From Norana najaformis (taxonomy: Eukaryota > Annelida > Clitellata > Crassiclitellata > Hormogastridae), in contig OZ029915.1 in assembly GCA_964023275.1 (NCBI GenBank), forward strand, positions 36,273,073-36,337,072: a stretch of DNA of 64,000 nt. The letters are read 5' to 3'. Under the pieces are notes generated by a model that saw only the letters and a list, made by a program, of their open reading frames with translations, did no database searches and was not told the origin of the DNA. A program made the position numbers and the translations under genes. Below are positions 1-11,640 of the stretch, one piece after another; position 1 is the first letter of the stretch, and every line of letters begins with the position of its first letter.

Positions 1-1608
1 ACAGAATGACTGTCTGAAGACCACACACTCTCTTATGTAGTCTCGCATGCGGACCAACTCTGGCAGTAAGAAAAGTCAGCTGACCGGCTATCACCAGATA
101 TCATTTCTGTTTCATCCAGCTGTGTTAATTATTATAAATGTTAGTGCTAATGTTAACGTTAATTGACAATAGCACTAACAGGTAACTACCACTAAGGACC
201 TACTACTTATATATTAATATGTTTTCATGCTCTCGTCATTTCGCTAGTAGATAACATGCTCTAACATCTTCTAACGTCTTTTACGTAATTACAAAGCCCA
301 GCTGTTTTGGTAAAGAAGTCTCGTTTCTTTATGCGTTCTTATTCATAAACACTGAACATGAGCAATCTTCGTTATTTGCCTTCCAAAAGTCCCACTTGCA
401 TACGTCAAAATGTCGCGAAACCCGTGAAGCTGTCGGAACATTGACCAGCAAACGGCAACGCCCGTTCAAATATAGCATAGATATTGGATTTGCAGCCGCT
501 GGTGCTCCGGTGGTGCCAACATTGAACGAAGCCGACAAAATAATTTATCCTCTTTCATTTCCTCTCGTTCTATAGCTTCTGCTGCAGGTGTGGTCTCATG
601 TGTATGTACGTGCTTATGCGTGTACATTATATTCCACAGTTATAGCAGTTATATTGCTATTGGCGACTGCGTGTACTGGTAAAATAAAACACTATATATA
701 TATATATATCTATATATATATATATATATATCTACATAAAAGAGTACTGCGTATATTGTGGATACACGGACGATCAAGAACTGATTCTAACACACAGCTT
801 TGCACGAATTGGGCCGATATAGTCGCTCATATAAACAATTGCTCTCGTTCAGTCCGTTGCAGTCTCACTTCCACCGCCTGACTAAAGAACGAGTTTTATG
901 CAACTGTTATGTCTGAGTGCTCACACTGCGCTGACTCTATCATGGCTAGGCCTATTATCATCAAACCGTTGTCACAGTGTTCCCACAGAGGAAACGTTGA
1001 CCGATGATAATTTCGAATGAATAGAGCCTCGGCCTGACTCTAACCTACCGTAATTAGGGCATAAATTTTTTAGATGGAAGATTGATGTAGTCGAGCGACT
1101 GAAGTATTCTCAATGAGCTTCATAAAAATGTCTAGTCGCAGCAGACTCTATGTATGGTTAGACTTGCTGCAGGTTATGTCGGGTAATAACTTCGGAAGCC
1201 GTTGTCGTCTGCAAGGCAGAAATGAGCCTAGTTGGCCATTTGTAGTAACGGCTTGAAAGTGTTGGTATATAACTCGTAATACTGTTTTATGCTGTCAGAC
1301 AGTCTATGTCTGGCCAAACTAATTTTAGAAACGCAGTAGTGTGTATTCGCAGTCCATTTTTCTGGTCATAGAGCAAGGCTGGACGGCAGAAATGCAGGAA
1401 CGTAATTTACAATACTGTTCTGTGCCGGCAGACAGTCTATGTCTGGCCACATTAGTTTTAAGAAGACAGCAATGTGCGGACAGTCTCTTTCTCTGATCAT
1501 AAGGCAACAAAGTGGACGGTATGCGCGTGTGAATCTAACCCAGATGGAGTTGACGTAATCGAACTGGAATAAATACCAATTAACGCCCAGACATCAGACT
1601 ATACAGAC
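1..1608. other. Gene-free end: presumed intron 5 of the GluN2-like gene
   Basis: No exon continuing the receptor could be recognised. The stretch holds a (TA)n run at 692-732 and a tandem duplication at 1278-1530. A 69-codon minus-strand ORF at 329-538 shows no resemblance to the expected ATD-to-ligand-binding-domain linker and lacks a good acceptor in phase. Confidence 0.5.
1278..1530. repeat. Two diverged tandem copies of a ~133-bp unit
   Basis: The motif AGACAGTCTATGTCTGGCC occurs in both halves 133 bp apart, with similar sequence before and after (AATACTGTT at 1278 and 1411; GGACGG near the end of each). The copies differ by many substitutions, so the duplication is not recent. Confidence 0.7.
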
Positions 1609-1831
1609 CTGATGAGCATCAGCCCCTCCCTCCATCGCTTTCCCACTCCTCCGACGCTACAGTTGATTGTCTGCGGCACGAGGCTGGCGTTCGGCTCCTC
1701 ACGCAACAGCTCATTCATGCCGTGAGCCCAAGTGATGAGACCCATCTTGATTGGCTTTTCACGGTATGCCATATCAGGACTTCCGCTTGGGTGCTTAGTA
1801 CCACTCGAAAGCGCTCTGTTGAAGTCGATGG
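1609..1831 (-). CDS. GRIN2: GluN2-like receptor, coding exon 5
   Basis: The acceptor CAGTTTCTTTCCAG precedes 1831. The two leading bases CC complete Ala290, so the junction reads GLLAIDFNRAL, a sensible continuation of the lobe. Residues 291-363 follow, including KMGLITWAHGMNELLREEP, two N-glycosylation sequons (NAS and NCS) and a KRWREG segment. These match the late-ATD layout of a helix with A-x-x-[ML], a Cys in a loop and R-W-x-x-G. The donor I chose, ATCAG|GTCTGT at 1608, is the weakest of the set; the frame meets TAG 7 bp downstream of the exon end. The next exon would have to begin with one base completing the AG left here. None was found in 1-1600, so it is probably off the window. Confidence 0.78.
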
Positions 1832-2041
1832 CTGGAAAGAAACTGCAGTCATCGTCGAAATTGTTTCAAGGAAACGAATTTAAGCAGCTAGGGTTCAGGA
1901 ACATTTTATCAAAAAATGTTCTTCAAAGACACGTGCAACACCGAGTAACAATTAGACGTGAATAGACAGAGAATAATCTTATGACTTTTAAAATATAATT
2001 AATTTTTCTTGTATTTGATAATTCGACTTTTAATAGAAACA

Positions 2042-2160
2042 CAATTTGCCTTTGTCTTGTATTGGAGATAACATCGATAACAATTTACCTTTGTCCTGTA
2101 ATGGAGATAGCATTGATCAAAATTTACCTTTGTCCTGTTATGAAGATAGCATTGATAAAG
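2042..2160. repeat. Three tandem 39-bp units
   Basis: Units start at 2042, 2081 and about 2120. Each carries AATTT[GA]CCTTTGTC followed by GGAGATA (or GAAGATA) and A[AG]CAT[CT]GAT. The copies are moderately diverged. Confidence 0.75.
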
Positions 2161-3547
2161 TGGGTAAGAAACCGCAGAGGAGAAGAGAATCGTAGTCTTA
2201 TAGAAGAAATTAAGGATATTTTGGATGGATGATAGGAGATGATGGCAGCAGTATTTTTACGGCAGTTCAGTCTAGTTTGGCTATGGGTCTATTAGTATTG
2301 AAGCCTTCTGATGCATAGGAAGTAAGGACGCAACGTGTAATTTAGAAGCTTCATGCACATCTCTTGAAAGTGTGAATCGATTACTGAATAATTAATGCAT
2401 TTTCATAAAATTTGCATAACTCAACAACTGACTTCAACATTTAAAAGATATTTTGATCTTGCCGAAAATGATTGGCATGGCTTATGCTCAGTATTACACA
2501 CATTAAACACATTCGAAATGATTTAAATTTACAGTGTGACAGAGCATTCGCTGCTTTCTTTAAAACTCGTGTGTTCTTTAACTTGGAGACCATGCAAACG
2601 AGGTGAAGGATTTCATCAGATAGACAGAAGCACAGGAGGGACAATCAGACAGCAAGAGAAACAGATAGAGAAAGACAGACAGAGAAAGAGAGACAGATAC
2701 ATAGCTAGAGAGACAGAGAGACAGAGAGAAGGGAAGATCGATCGAGTTAAAAAAGAAGGCAAGAGAAAGACAATTGAAAAATTCCGGCAGAGCCAGTTAA
2801 TAGTGAAATATTAACCATCGTTGCAGTAACTGATGGATGACTTGATGGACTGATGCGGCATTAACGAATTGATGGATGAACTGATGAATGATCGGGAACA
2901 GATGGGTAAATTCTGGTCTTATAAGATAGATGGATCGATGCCTGGCTCAGGTGGATTTTCACCCGTAATTTATGTTATTCGTACGTGCCTAGGTGTTATG
3001 TCTCATTAAACATACTGATTTATTGACAAATTTACTGATTTTTTTAAGAAGAATAATGATTTCTATGTACGTAACTATCTCTTTTAGGTGCACATTGTGG
3101 CAGACTTGATAGTGTGCCAGTCTGTCAATCAGTCTGCCAATTTTTGGGCTGTCGGCTTTTACTGTCCGCTGTTGTTTCCATGCATGGCTGCCTGTTTGTC
3201 TGTTTGTCTGCATATCTGTACGTCCCTCTGCTTGTCTGTCTCTGTTGATCCTTCGGTCAGTCTTTTCCGTCGCTTCATTCTTATCTGCCCCTCTGCTGGT
3301 CTGCTTAAATGCATGCCTGCTATTTTGTCTATGTGTTCAGTTCAGTTCATTTCGTTTATTCGAACAAATGGACATTCTATAATAACTGAGATATCTGCAC
3401 AAATGTCTGCATAAGTAACATTATAGTATGAATCAAGGAAATCTAGTTTTCATCATTGCCATGCATGAGCTCAGGCGGGGAAGAGAAACTCAAATGAGCT
3501 TAACTAGCCACCCCCAGCCCTATGCATAATTCGCAGCAAACACAGCG

Positions 3548-3775
3548 TATGTATTTATGCATGTATGTATGCATGCATGCATGTATGTATGTGTGCCTAC
3601 TGTTGTGCGGTCTCTAGGTAGGTCCCCCATTGTCGCTTTGTTCCTGTCTGTCTGTCTGTTATCATGTATGTTTGCCCGTTTGCCTGTCTGTCCGTCTGTC
3701 TGCACGATCGTGTGTCTGTCGGTTGGTCGCTTGCCTTCGCTCAGACAGACAGACCGACAGACATTTCCATAGAAT
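3548..3775. repeat. Tetranucleotide arrays (ATGT/ATGC, then CTGT, then CAGA)
   Basis: An ATGT/ATGC array gives way to CTGT/CTGC repeats and then to the complementary CAGA repeats at 3742-3765. The last two could pair as a long hairpin in the pre-mRNA of intron 4. Confidence 0.75.
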
Positions 3776-3870
3776 CAAGAAGATTTGGAGAAGAGAGAGG
3801 GAGACAGATGCAGAAGCGGACAGACGGATCAACTGCGATTAGTCAAAGACGACTGACGACAGTGGTTCAC

Positions 3871-4007
3871 CTAGTAGTCCCGGGTAGAAGGAGGAGGGTA
3901 CGACGCTCGTCGTCAGCCCAATCGCCGTCTTGCACATGATCCAGATGAAATCTCTCCCCACCTGACCCATCTCTCGAGCCTCATGTAGAATGCGTTCACT
4001 CTCCCGA
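3871..4007 (-). CDS. GRIN2: GluN2-like receptor, coding exon 4
   Basis: The acceptor GTCTACTGTTTCAG precedes 4007 and the donor CTAG|GTGAAC follows 3871; the donor is acceptable but weaker than those of exons 1 and 3. The 137 nt complete His244, encode residues 245-289 and leave one base of Ala290. The sequence contains a helix, RESERILHEAREMGQVG, followed by RDFIWIMCKTAIG and then YPGLL. In NMDA-receptor ATDs the expected order is a helix ending in [LV]-[GT]-G, a [YF]-x-W-I-V strand, and a P-x-G-[LM]-[LI] strand, and this exon follows it. A minus-strand LINE fragment lies just upstream, in intron 3. Confidence 0.85.
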
Positions 4008-4379
4008 CTGAAACAGTAGACAGACACCAGGATTCATTCGTCCAATCTGATAACTGTACAGCCTTAGGTGCCACTAGATACTCGGCATCGCAATGCTACG
4101 AAAACTGAAAAGCCGCTCCGTTCTGTTGGCACTCCGCCTAGTGTGCGTTGGACATCAGAAATGATGCCAGGCAAAAGGGTGTCTTTTGGAGGCAGAGGTT
4201 CAACACCACAACAACTGAAAGCAAGTCATCTCACAGTTATTCGGAACCGAGGTTATTGCAACTAGCCAACATCAAATGAAGGCAACAGTCTACGGGGACG
4301 ATAGGGTGTAGCTATGTACGAAAGTATGATGGAAGGTTGGTATTCTAAGCTTTTAAACTTAACGCGGCACTCAATAGGA

Positions 4380-5640
4380 AACCAGTGAAGCTAGCGAAGG
4401 CGATTTAATGCATTTAATGAGGAAGAAGATCATAGGACAATCCTAACAAAAGATATTTCAACCATCTGGATATTTCAGGTTAAAAGAAGATATACCGTAC
4501 AGCACCGTATTTGCACAGCCTAGTAGAGAAGAGACAAGTGCACAAGCCACGGGTTTAGCCATCCCACCAGTTCGAGAAAATGCCTGATATGACGAAATGC
4601 CCTGATGTTAAAGAAACAAGACCTACAACTGGAAAATACATGTGAAATCATAGTGAGTGAGTCATCACTGGTGACAACAACAGCTAAATTTTTCAGGTAA
4701 CGGGATTTTATTTCCTGCAAAATCCCGGTCGGTAGGTGAACGTGAAGAGAAACACTACATACACTTGTGGGTTGTAAAAAGAATTGCCTCCGAATTGTCT
4801 AAGTTAATTGCAAGATAATTAAAACAGAACCATATGTGAAGAGGGGGGCAGGCAGACTTCGAGTTCACGCTTAGCTGAGGGATCTGTGGCAGAGAGAACG
4901 ACGTGGAGTTAAATATCATTAGCATACTGCTTGACTATGATATCATGTGATATAGCGAACAGGCGAAATAATAATAGAAGGAGGAAGATGACTTAATCCT
5001 GTAAGGCAACGGGATCAAAGCGAGGTGTGTGTATTGCAACTTGATGAGAATTGTCATTGAGATAAGAAGACATCCAGAGAAGATCAGAAGCTGAAACTTC
5101 AATGCATGTAGGCCTATATGGAGTCGTAACAATAAAACATTATGATCTGCAGTATCAAAAGTAGCACTTAAATCAAGAAGTATCAGACAAGATGCTCTAC
5201 CAGATCCACTGAATGAAATATGTTAAGTGTGCTAGTAAGAGCAATATCAGTCGAAAGATGTGTACGATAAACGGACTGAAAAGGACTAAAATTGGGAGAA
5301 GATGTTACATGCTCCTGAAGATGTACGAGAAATAGGTGTTCAAGCAGTTTATAAATATTATTGAGATTAGAAATATGTATGTAATTACCTGGACAATCTT
5401 TATCTAGTTAACGCTTTTTAGCGAAGTATCGCATTAAAGTTTTAACAATACTTTCAAAATAAATCTTTACATCGGCCTTCAAAAAAGAAGATATCAGCCA
5501 GATAAGAAACGAGGATGGAAAATTCAACACAATTTAATAAGGGAAGTTGGGATGTAGTAAAGTTGTGAAGATTTAGGTGGAACATTTTCAAGTAGTTTTG
5601 GAACTTTCATAATAATAACTGGAAGTAAGACACAAAATTC
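4380..5640 (-). mobile_element. CR1/L2-like LINE reverse-transcriptase fragment, decayed
   Basis: On the minus strand, in several frames, one can read pieces of a non-LTR retrotransposon polymerase: a D-C-P-G-N-Y-x-x-I-S-N-L-N-N block near 5390, then an F-x-P-F-Q-S-x-Y-R block near 5280, then L-L-D-L-S-A-T-F-D-T-A-D-H-N near 5160. In intact relatives these blocks surround the first catalytic aspartates. Frameshifts and stops break it throughout, so it cannot encode an active enzyme. It lies in intron 3 of the receptor gene in the same orientation as that gene. Confidence 0.75.
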
Positions 5641-5679
5641 AGCATGTCTGACAGCGAAAAACGCTCAAAACAAGATTAG

Positions 5680-5775
5680 ATTAAGTGAGTTGAGATGAGA
5701 TTAAATGAACTGAGATGAGGCGAGAAGAGTTGAACTGAGGTTAGCTGCGTTGAGGCTGAGACAAGATGAGATTGA
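5680..5775. repeat. Degenerate TGAGATGAGA-type repeat
   Basis: Loose repeats of about 10 bp (GAGTTGAGATGAGATTAA, GAACTGAGATGAGGC and so on) fill this short part of intron 3. Confidence 0.55.
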
Positions 5776-5779
5776 GCAA

Positions 5780-6939
5780 TCGAACAGAGTGCATAGCCTG
5801 TAACAGCTTTTATTTTTGTCCATCTTGCTTATCTGGATTATTAAAGAGAGAGATCAGTTGTTGAATGTAGGTGGTTTTTGTGGAAAGCATTAATTAAAGT
5901 AGCTTTAAACCCCAGAATGGACTGCGGATACGAATAATTAAATGTAATGTGTCCGCTCGAAGAAAGTGAAACAGGTTCTTTAGCTAATGAGGATGCACTT
6001 CAATTTCCTTTAGCAAGCAATTGTTAAAGGAAATTAAAGGAAACACTTGGTACGAAGCCCAAATCCGATCAAATACTCAGGTCTCAGTTACATTGGCTGA
6101 CGGCTTCTGGACTTTTACATTTATCTATTGTAAACTAAAATTTGCACAGAAACCCGAGAGACTCGTATATATAAAGAGCTTTGTGTACGACTACCAGCCA
6201 CATTGATAAAGATGTGTTCTTAGATGACCCGGATATAGATGCAGCGATAGCAGGACTCAACCGGGAGACCGAGATTCTCTTCATACAAAACAGCAAGCAA
6301 ATAAGAAGAATCCATGAATGGCGAATACGATGAACTGATAGCTAGTCACACTCAGTGATATGGGTCGGATTTATAAGAGGAATTTTGCACTAAACAGCCA
6401 ACGGTCATGTTCCTTTGATTCTACAGGATAAGCGAGGAACGGCTTTCATGACTTGATTTTTCGCCTAAAATAAAATGCTCCTTAAACCTACAGTACATCG
6501 AATAGTTTTAAAGCAGGATATAAGATGTGAGAAATGAGATAGAAAAAGGCAACAAGTAAGGAGATATTGGCGCATACATAGGAAATAAGAAAGGACCCAA
6601 GCCATGTATAGAAATGGTATAAAGCGAACAGAGAAAATAAATGAAAAACGAATGGAAAAAATTTTGAACATGACACTTGCAACAAAAACAAAGAGAAAGT
6701 AATAAAAATAAATGAAGTCTACTATAAAGGAACGAAACAAGAAAAGCGAGCACACGAGAACACCAGAGCAGCCATGAGAACAAGCAGGAAAACATTAGTA
6801 GGAGGTAACTGAAGTAGACACCAGGAATAGAAGAGTGGAGTAGGATGGAAGATAAAATTAAAGGAAAATTACACTAAAAAATCCACATGTATTTAATAAT
6901 CTGGCAATTTCATATTTTCAACTTGAAAGTTGTACTTAC
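5780..6939. other. Remainder of intron 3
   Basis: I see no gene or clear repeat here. The region 6480-6840 is strongly purine-biased on the plus strand, giving long but low-complexity Phe/Leu/Ser-rich ORFs on the other strand, which I regard as chance. Confidence 0.5.
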
Positions 6940-7056
6940 TGCGAAGCGTATAAAAGTACAACTCTTGTTTCAGCTTTGCTCAGTTTTGCCAGCTGTTTTC
7001 GCACGTGATCGCTGTTCTCGGTCCAAAGAATTTTAATTACGACGAGAATATCAAAC
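6940..7056 (-). CDS. GRIN2: GluN2-like receptor, coding exon 3
   Basis: The acceptor TTTCTCATGTCTAG precedes 7056 and the donor GCA|GTAAGT follows 6940. The 117 nt complete Gly205, encode residues 206-243 and give two bases of His244. The product reads FDILVVIKILW, then a charged helix, then ETRVVLLYAS. The last piece is the hydrophobic strand usually written R-V-[IV]-L-L-Y in NMDA-receptor ATDs. The single leading G joins the GG left by exon 2 to make glycine, with no frame conflict. There are no internal stops, and the exon is too short to stand out as an ORF. Confidence 0.85.
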
Positions 7057-7660
7057 CTAGACATGAGAAACAACTTAAATTTTATTACCCCGTTCCTGTA
7101 AACCAAGTTTTCGTTAAACATGTTCGGGTATTAACCTGATTGCCCTCTTCCTGTGAAACGTCTATCCCCTCATATCATCTGCTTCCCTCTGTTTGTCCTC
7201 CTTTTCTAAGGACGAGAACGATAGGTCTTTCCTAAATCCGCAGTCTCTGTCCCAGACTTTGGACTGGAGAAGCCTTTCGCGACTATTTGCTTTGAGCTCA
7301 AGTAGCTATTTGTTTGTTTTTTCTTCCGTGACGGCATTCGTCGGGGCTGAGGAAGAGACCTGGACAGCGCATCTGCCGCTAAGTTGGAGATAATCCATCT
7401 GGCCAGAGGACTGTGCTTGCCTAAAGACCTCATCCGCTCTGGCTAGCAACTGCTCGCATTAAAAATTTCTTCGCATTTTATTTCTTCGGCATCTCCTCTG
7501 ACTGACTCATTAGCAGGCGAATCGTGTGGACCTCAGCTACGACATCTGGTGTTTCAAGGTTCTGTCTCTCGCAACTTGCTAAGAAAATGGTGCTTGGTTT
7601 GCAGCCCATTAGTGATCAGTCGCTCTGAGCAGAATAATGGTAAGATAATAAGCGACGATT

Positions 7661-7735
7661 TTGGCATTGTTGTCTAGTGGTAAGCCAGTTGGCCTTGCGC
7701 CGTTGCTGGTAGGATTCGAATCCATGGTACGTCAT
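7661..7735 (+). other. tRNA-like sequence (degenerate SINE head or tRNA pseudogene)
   Basis: TGTCTAGTGGTAAG resembles a D-arm/A-box, and GGATTCGAATCC, about 40 bp later, is a good B-box. The two ends do not pair as an acceptor stem, so it is not a functional tRNA gene. Confidence 0.3.
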
Positions 7736-8929
7736 TTTAAATCTATATAGATCATATGGATTTTACATAGAGTGAGTCAAGATGGCCGCGAATTCCTCGT
7801 ATGCCATCGGCAAATTACTCCCTTTCCTTAGCTTTACATTTACAAAGTTAGCAAGAACGGATGTCATATCTTGTGATGGCAGTTCTTGTGAATTCTACAT
7901 GATAGAAGTTACATTGGCAACTAATTTGTTATTGCAGTACTGTACCAGTTACGTACCAAAGTACGTCGAAAGTCCTGGAGGGCCCAGACTAAGCTTAAGT
8001 ATCAGACATACTTTTGCTGTACATGCAACTGGACGTTAACAAAGTCAAGTTGTCGCAGTAAATGGCGGCCACGGGAAGCAGGTGGTCTACCGCTTTCGGG
8101 AGCATTGGCGGCGACTTACCCGACTTCACAACGCTGGTGCACATTTGAGTTCTGCGTTCAGGTAGCGGAGCCGTCGAAGATGCTGAACGAACAGATAACG
8201 AACGGTATTGTTGCTACCGTGAACCCTGTGGCTACTGAGTCGTGTCTCCTGTCAACTTCGACCGAGGGATCTCTTCCGCCGTCGGGTGGTCTTTATTATT
8301 CGGGCGGGGGCACAGCGGCTGGGATGTCCGTCCAAGTGGTCGGCCTCCGCTAGGCAGGGGTTGTCAGACGTTCGTTGACTACCAAGGATCAGCCAGCTAG
8401 TCATCCACATGCCAGCATTCAACATTGAAACATGGGAAACTACCGCCTAATTAAAGTGGTTCGGCGGTCATTAACTTGCTTCGGCGACCGCTTGGAGCCG
8501 ACCAATGCGGATCAAGAGCTGTAGGACTACCTGAAGGACGTTGGATGACTGGACGCTACTTGTCGAAAGTTGAAACCAACGTAAGACCCTGAGTTTAAGT
8601 CTACGGCATTTCGAGTATCCTGGCGGAAAGTATTTAGAGATCTACGACGAGTCCAACTGACCGGAAGGTGATGAAACGATGGACTAGACAAGCTGATGCC
8701 ATGCGCAATTCAAAATTTCGAACTTATGATTACAACTGTTTATGAGCTGTAAATTAAGTAAGGGAAATTTATGTATGGCTAAGGAGTTCACCTTGTTTCA
8801 GTCCTTACAGCTACTGGAATCTTATACCGAAAGTCAGTCTAAATCACTTTGTCGACTACATCGCTAGGAGTTCCGGACTGATTTATGCTGCCTCGTTTCA
8901 CCTTCACCATTGCACTTGAAATGATGCTA

Positions 8930-9285
8930 TCAGCAATATTGATGCACAGGCTTATCAGCGCTTTATGTTTCTAGACAGGCGTATACACTTTCGCTGCTGT
9001 AGAAGTCTTTGCTCCGAAGGTTTCACCTTTTTAAGAAAGCCCACCCTGATTCATCGAATTCGCTGCCTTCCCATTTCTCTGAGCTTAAATACAACGCACC
9101 CACAGATACTCTCCCTCTTCTCACTCTGGTCTTCTTGCAACCGGATTTTGTTCTTGACCTGGCAACTTTGGACAACCCCTCTGACTTGCCGCAGCGCTCG
9201 TGAATAAGCTGGAGCCATGCACTTAGCTTTTAAGTAGCGCTTTAGAAATTTCGAGTTTACGATTACGATTTATGATGCAGTTGCT
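8930..9285 (+). mobile_element. Retroelement 3' end with GATTACGA-like tail
   Basis: The last ~100 bp (AATAAGCTGG..GCCATGC, AGCTTTTAAG, GCGCTTTAGAAATTTCGAG, then TTACGATTACGATT) recurs almost unchanged at 17600-17712 and in shorter form at five other places. The short tandem tail is typical of CR1/L2-type LINEs and the SINEs they mobilise. A vestigial NSLPSHFSELK reading upstream may be the end of a LINE ORF. Confidence 0.6.
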
Positions 9286-9964
9286 CTGTTTATTGGCAAC
9301 TCCTAGACATTACGATTGGTTGTTTCATTTCTTAGGGCGCATGGAGACAGAGTAATACTGAGCACTAGTCAGTTGAGAGATTTTACTATTATTTCTCAAC
9401 CGACTGAGGTGGAAATGCTTGCATTCAGATTATGCGTCACAGTTAAGCTTGAATCCATAGCCATCGACCGCCTATTGCCTACATGAGGTTTGTATGCTGC
9501 ATTATTCACAGGAAGTTGATTCTGGCGGATGCTCTTGAGATTCGGATTATTTCATGAAGCACATTGTAGTAATGTGTTGCATAACAATAGGCCCATTGAC
9601 TTGATCATGTCTGGACTGCTCCTTTCCAGCAGAAGAGATTATTTATAAAGAGATCGCTTGCAATCAACCTCGACGAACTAAAAGTCACGACAGACTTTGA
9701 GATCACGGAAGAGGGACGAGCAATGTTCAATCCAAAACAGACAACGTCTTACAGGTCCAATTCAAAATGAATGGATTCTTAACAGGACATTTCAGGAGCG
9801 GAGATCATTGAATTCGGGCGGAATTTAGGCTGCAGTTTAGTTTTTGTAGAATATGCAGTAAAGTATTAGAGCGAGATAAAATTCTGCTCAGGTTTCGACT
9901 GTATCGATTAGGTTTATCAAACGTGGCCAAACGCAGCCTTTTCATGTAGTCATATCGCAAGCTT

Positions 9965-10100
9965 CAATGATGATGACGATGGCGAAGACGACGATGATGA
10001 TGGTTGTGATGGCGATGGTGGTGATGATGATGGTGAATACGATGATGATGTTGGTGATGATGATGATGATAATGATGACGATGATGATGATAGTGCGGGT
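9965..10100. repeat. ATG/GAT trinucleotide array
   Basis: Imperfect GAT/GAC trinucleotides, on the complementary strand giving a spurious His-rich ORF. Confidence 0.85.
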
Positions 10101-10361
10101 GTGTTGATGTGGATGTTACAACTGAGCCTAATTGTTTAGATATTGAGCAAAACTTGAAAAGACTCGTTGGCAACAACGGCGGTTGAAGAATTCCAGAAAT
10201 TCTAAACGAAGCTACTTTCATAGACAAACAATTATCTTCAACAGAAGAAGGGAAAATTGGAAGACGGAGACTGAAACGCTGAGTCGAGCAAGCAGAACAA
10301 TGGCCATGAAACATAATGAAATTCCATCTAGTATCTCTTCCTTTCTCTTTTCCCCTCTGTC

Positions 10362-10900
10362 TCCCTATCTGTGTGTCTGTCTGTGTATATGTCTATGCGT
10401 CTGTCTGTGTATATGTCTGTGCGTCTGTCTGTGCCTGTCTGTGCGTATGTCTGTGTGTCTGTCTGTGCGTATGTGTGTCTGTGTGTCTGTGTGTCTGTGT
10501 GTGTGTCTGTGTGTGTGTCTGTGTGTGTGTCTGTGTGTCTGTCTGTGTCTGTCTGTGTGTCTGTCTGTGTGTCTGTGTGTCTTTCTGTGTGTCTGTGTGT
10601 CTGTCTGTGTGCCTGTCTGTGCGTCTGCCTGTGTGTCTGCCTGTGTGTCTGTGCGTCTGCCTGTGTGTCTGTCTGTGTGTCTGTGTGTCTGTCTGTGTGT
10701 CTGTCTGCGTCAGGCGGCAAACGAATTAAATCTATTGAACGAAAATTGAAAACTTGTTTATCTGTATGTGCGTCCGTGGGTCTGTGGGTCTGTGTGTCTG
10801 TGTGTCTGTACGTGAGTCTGTCTGTCTGTCTGTCTTTTTTTGTGCCACGCTGCAAACGAATTAAATCCATCGAACGAAAATCGAAAACGTGTTGTCGCTG
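10362..10900. repeat. Long compound CTGT/GTGT array with a repeated 40-bp spacer
   Basis: About 350 bp of CTGT/GTGT tetranucleotides end in a unique block (GCAAACGAATTAAATCTATT..) at 10715. A second, shorter array (10756-10836) ends in the same block at 10851. ORFs of up to 212 codons in all frames are translated repeat and not genes. It lies in intron 2. Confidence 0.85.
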
Positions 10901-11294
10901 GCGACCGACGAAACCAGACGCCAGAGTAATGGAAGGAGACGATGTATGATCAGAACAGGTTTCCACTTTAAATCACGTTTCATTGCACACCTGAGCAAAG
11001 GAGATCGAAAGCATAGAATGCGCAAACGCAACAAGACCAGCGTCTTCTAAAGACAGGCGTTCTGCTATAGGTCTGCGTAAATCAAGGCTGTCATATAATC
11101 TGCCAGCTGTTAACAAGAAGCCACTGAAGAACGCAACAACGCACGAAGAAAGACAGGAGATTTGTCAACTTAGAATGGACTGCCAACAGTTAAAGCTGGG
11201 CCCTGCGATTTATGCAGCAAGTCTACAGTTACAAATAACAACTAACAATACAAAGTTTTTGGAGAAAAATTAGAATATTCATTTTAGTGAAGAA

Positions 11295-11468
11295 GCATCA
11301 GTATGCATGTATGTATGTTATGTGTGTATGTATGGTATGTATGTATGTACGTAGGTATGTGCATGCGTGTCTGTATGAATGTATGTATGTGTATATGTAT
11401 GTGTGTATGCATGTGTGTATGTATGTGTATATGTGTATATGTGAATATATATGTGTGTATATATGCAT
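11295..11468. repeat. ATGT/GTAT array
   Basis: Imperfect ATGT tetranucleotides, passing into TATG and TATA near the end. Confidence 0.85.
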
Positions 11469-11484
11469 TTATTGTTATTTCTAC

Positions 11485-11640
11485 ATTTGGTAAGCGCCAA
11501 TATCTAACGTCTAAACATTAATAGATGGCGCTGAGTAATTTTGAGTGAAATACTTGCTCAAGTCCCTACACAGTAACCGTTTCAGGGAAGGCTCAAATCT
11601 GCACTCTGCGCTTTGCAAGCCTATTAATACTGCTACCATG
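11485..11640 (-). mobile_element. tRNA-derived SINE, copy 1 (degenerate)
   Basis: The complement of this segment follows copies 2-4 through the body (CTGAAACGGTTACTGTGTAGGGAC..CTCAGCGCCATC). The B-box is decayed (GATTTGAGCC). Copies lie at 20471-20643, 36548-36728 and 53698-53890. It sits in intron 2. Confidence 0.7.

Larger units (their letters stand above)
1832..3870. other. Intron 4 of the GluN2-like gene, repeat-rich
   Basis: It holds three 39-bp tandem units (2042-2160), a purine-rich GACAGA/AGAGAC tract (about 2635-2790), degenerate TGTC/TGCC tracts (about 3190-3310 and 3640-3770) and an ATGT/ATGC array (3548-3592). Apparent ORFs here, rich in Cys-Leu-Ser-Val or Arg-Gln-Thr, are translated microsatellite. 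Confidence 0.7.
7057..9960. other. Intron 2 of the GluN2-like gene, upstream-of-exon-3 part
   Basis: It contains a tRNA-like segment at 7661-7735, a repeat tail at 8930-9285 and a degenerate relative of that tail near 8690-8750. Plus-strand ORFs at 7782-8039 and 8105-8353 have no recognisable domain. The rest shows nothing I can support. Confidence 0.5.

Noticed and set aside
329..538. Minus-strand 69-codon ORF as a possible exon 6 of the receptor
   Set aside because: It has no similarity to the expected linker or ligand-binding domain, and the nearest acceptor-like AG sites do not give the required phase.
1732..1965. Plus-strand 77-codon ORF
   Set aside because: It is the complement of receptor exon 5, which has far better support on the minus strand.
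7661..7735. Functional tRNA gene
   Set aside because: A- and B-box-like parts exist, but there is no acceptor-stem pairing and the anticodon arm does not fold cleanly.
10183..10966. ORFs of 137-212 codons rich in Cys-Val-Ser-Leu or His-Thr-Asp
   Set aside because: They are translations of the CTGT/GTGT array, open in many frames on both strands.
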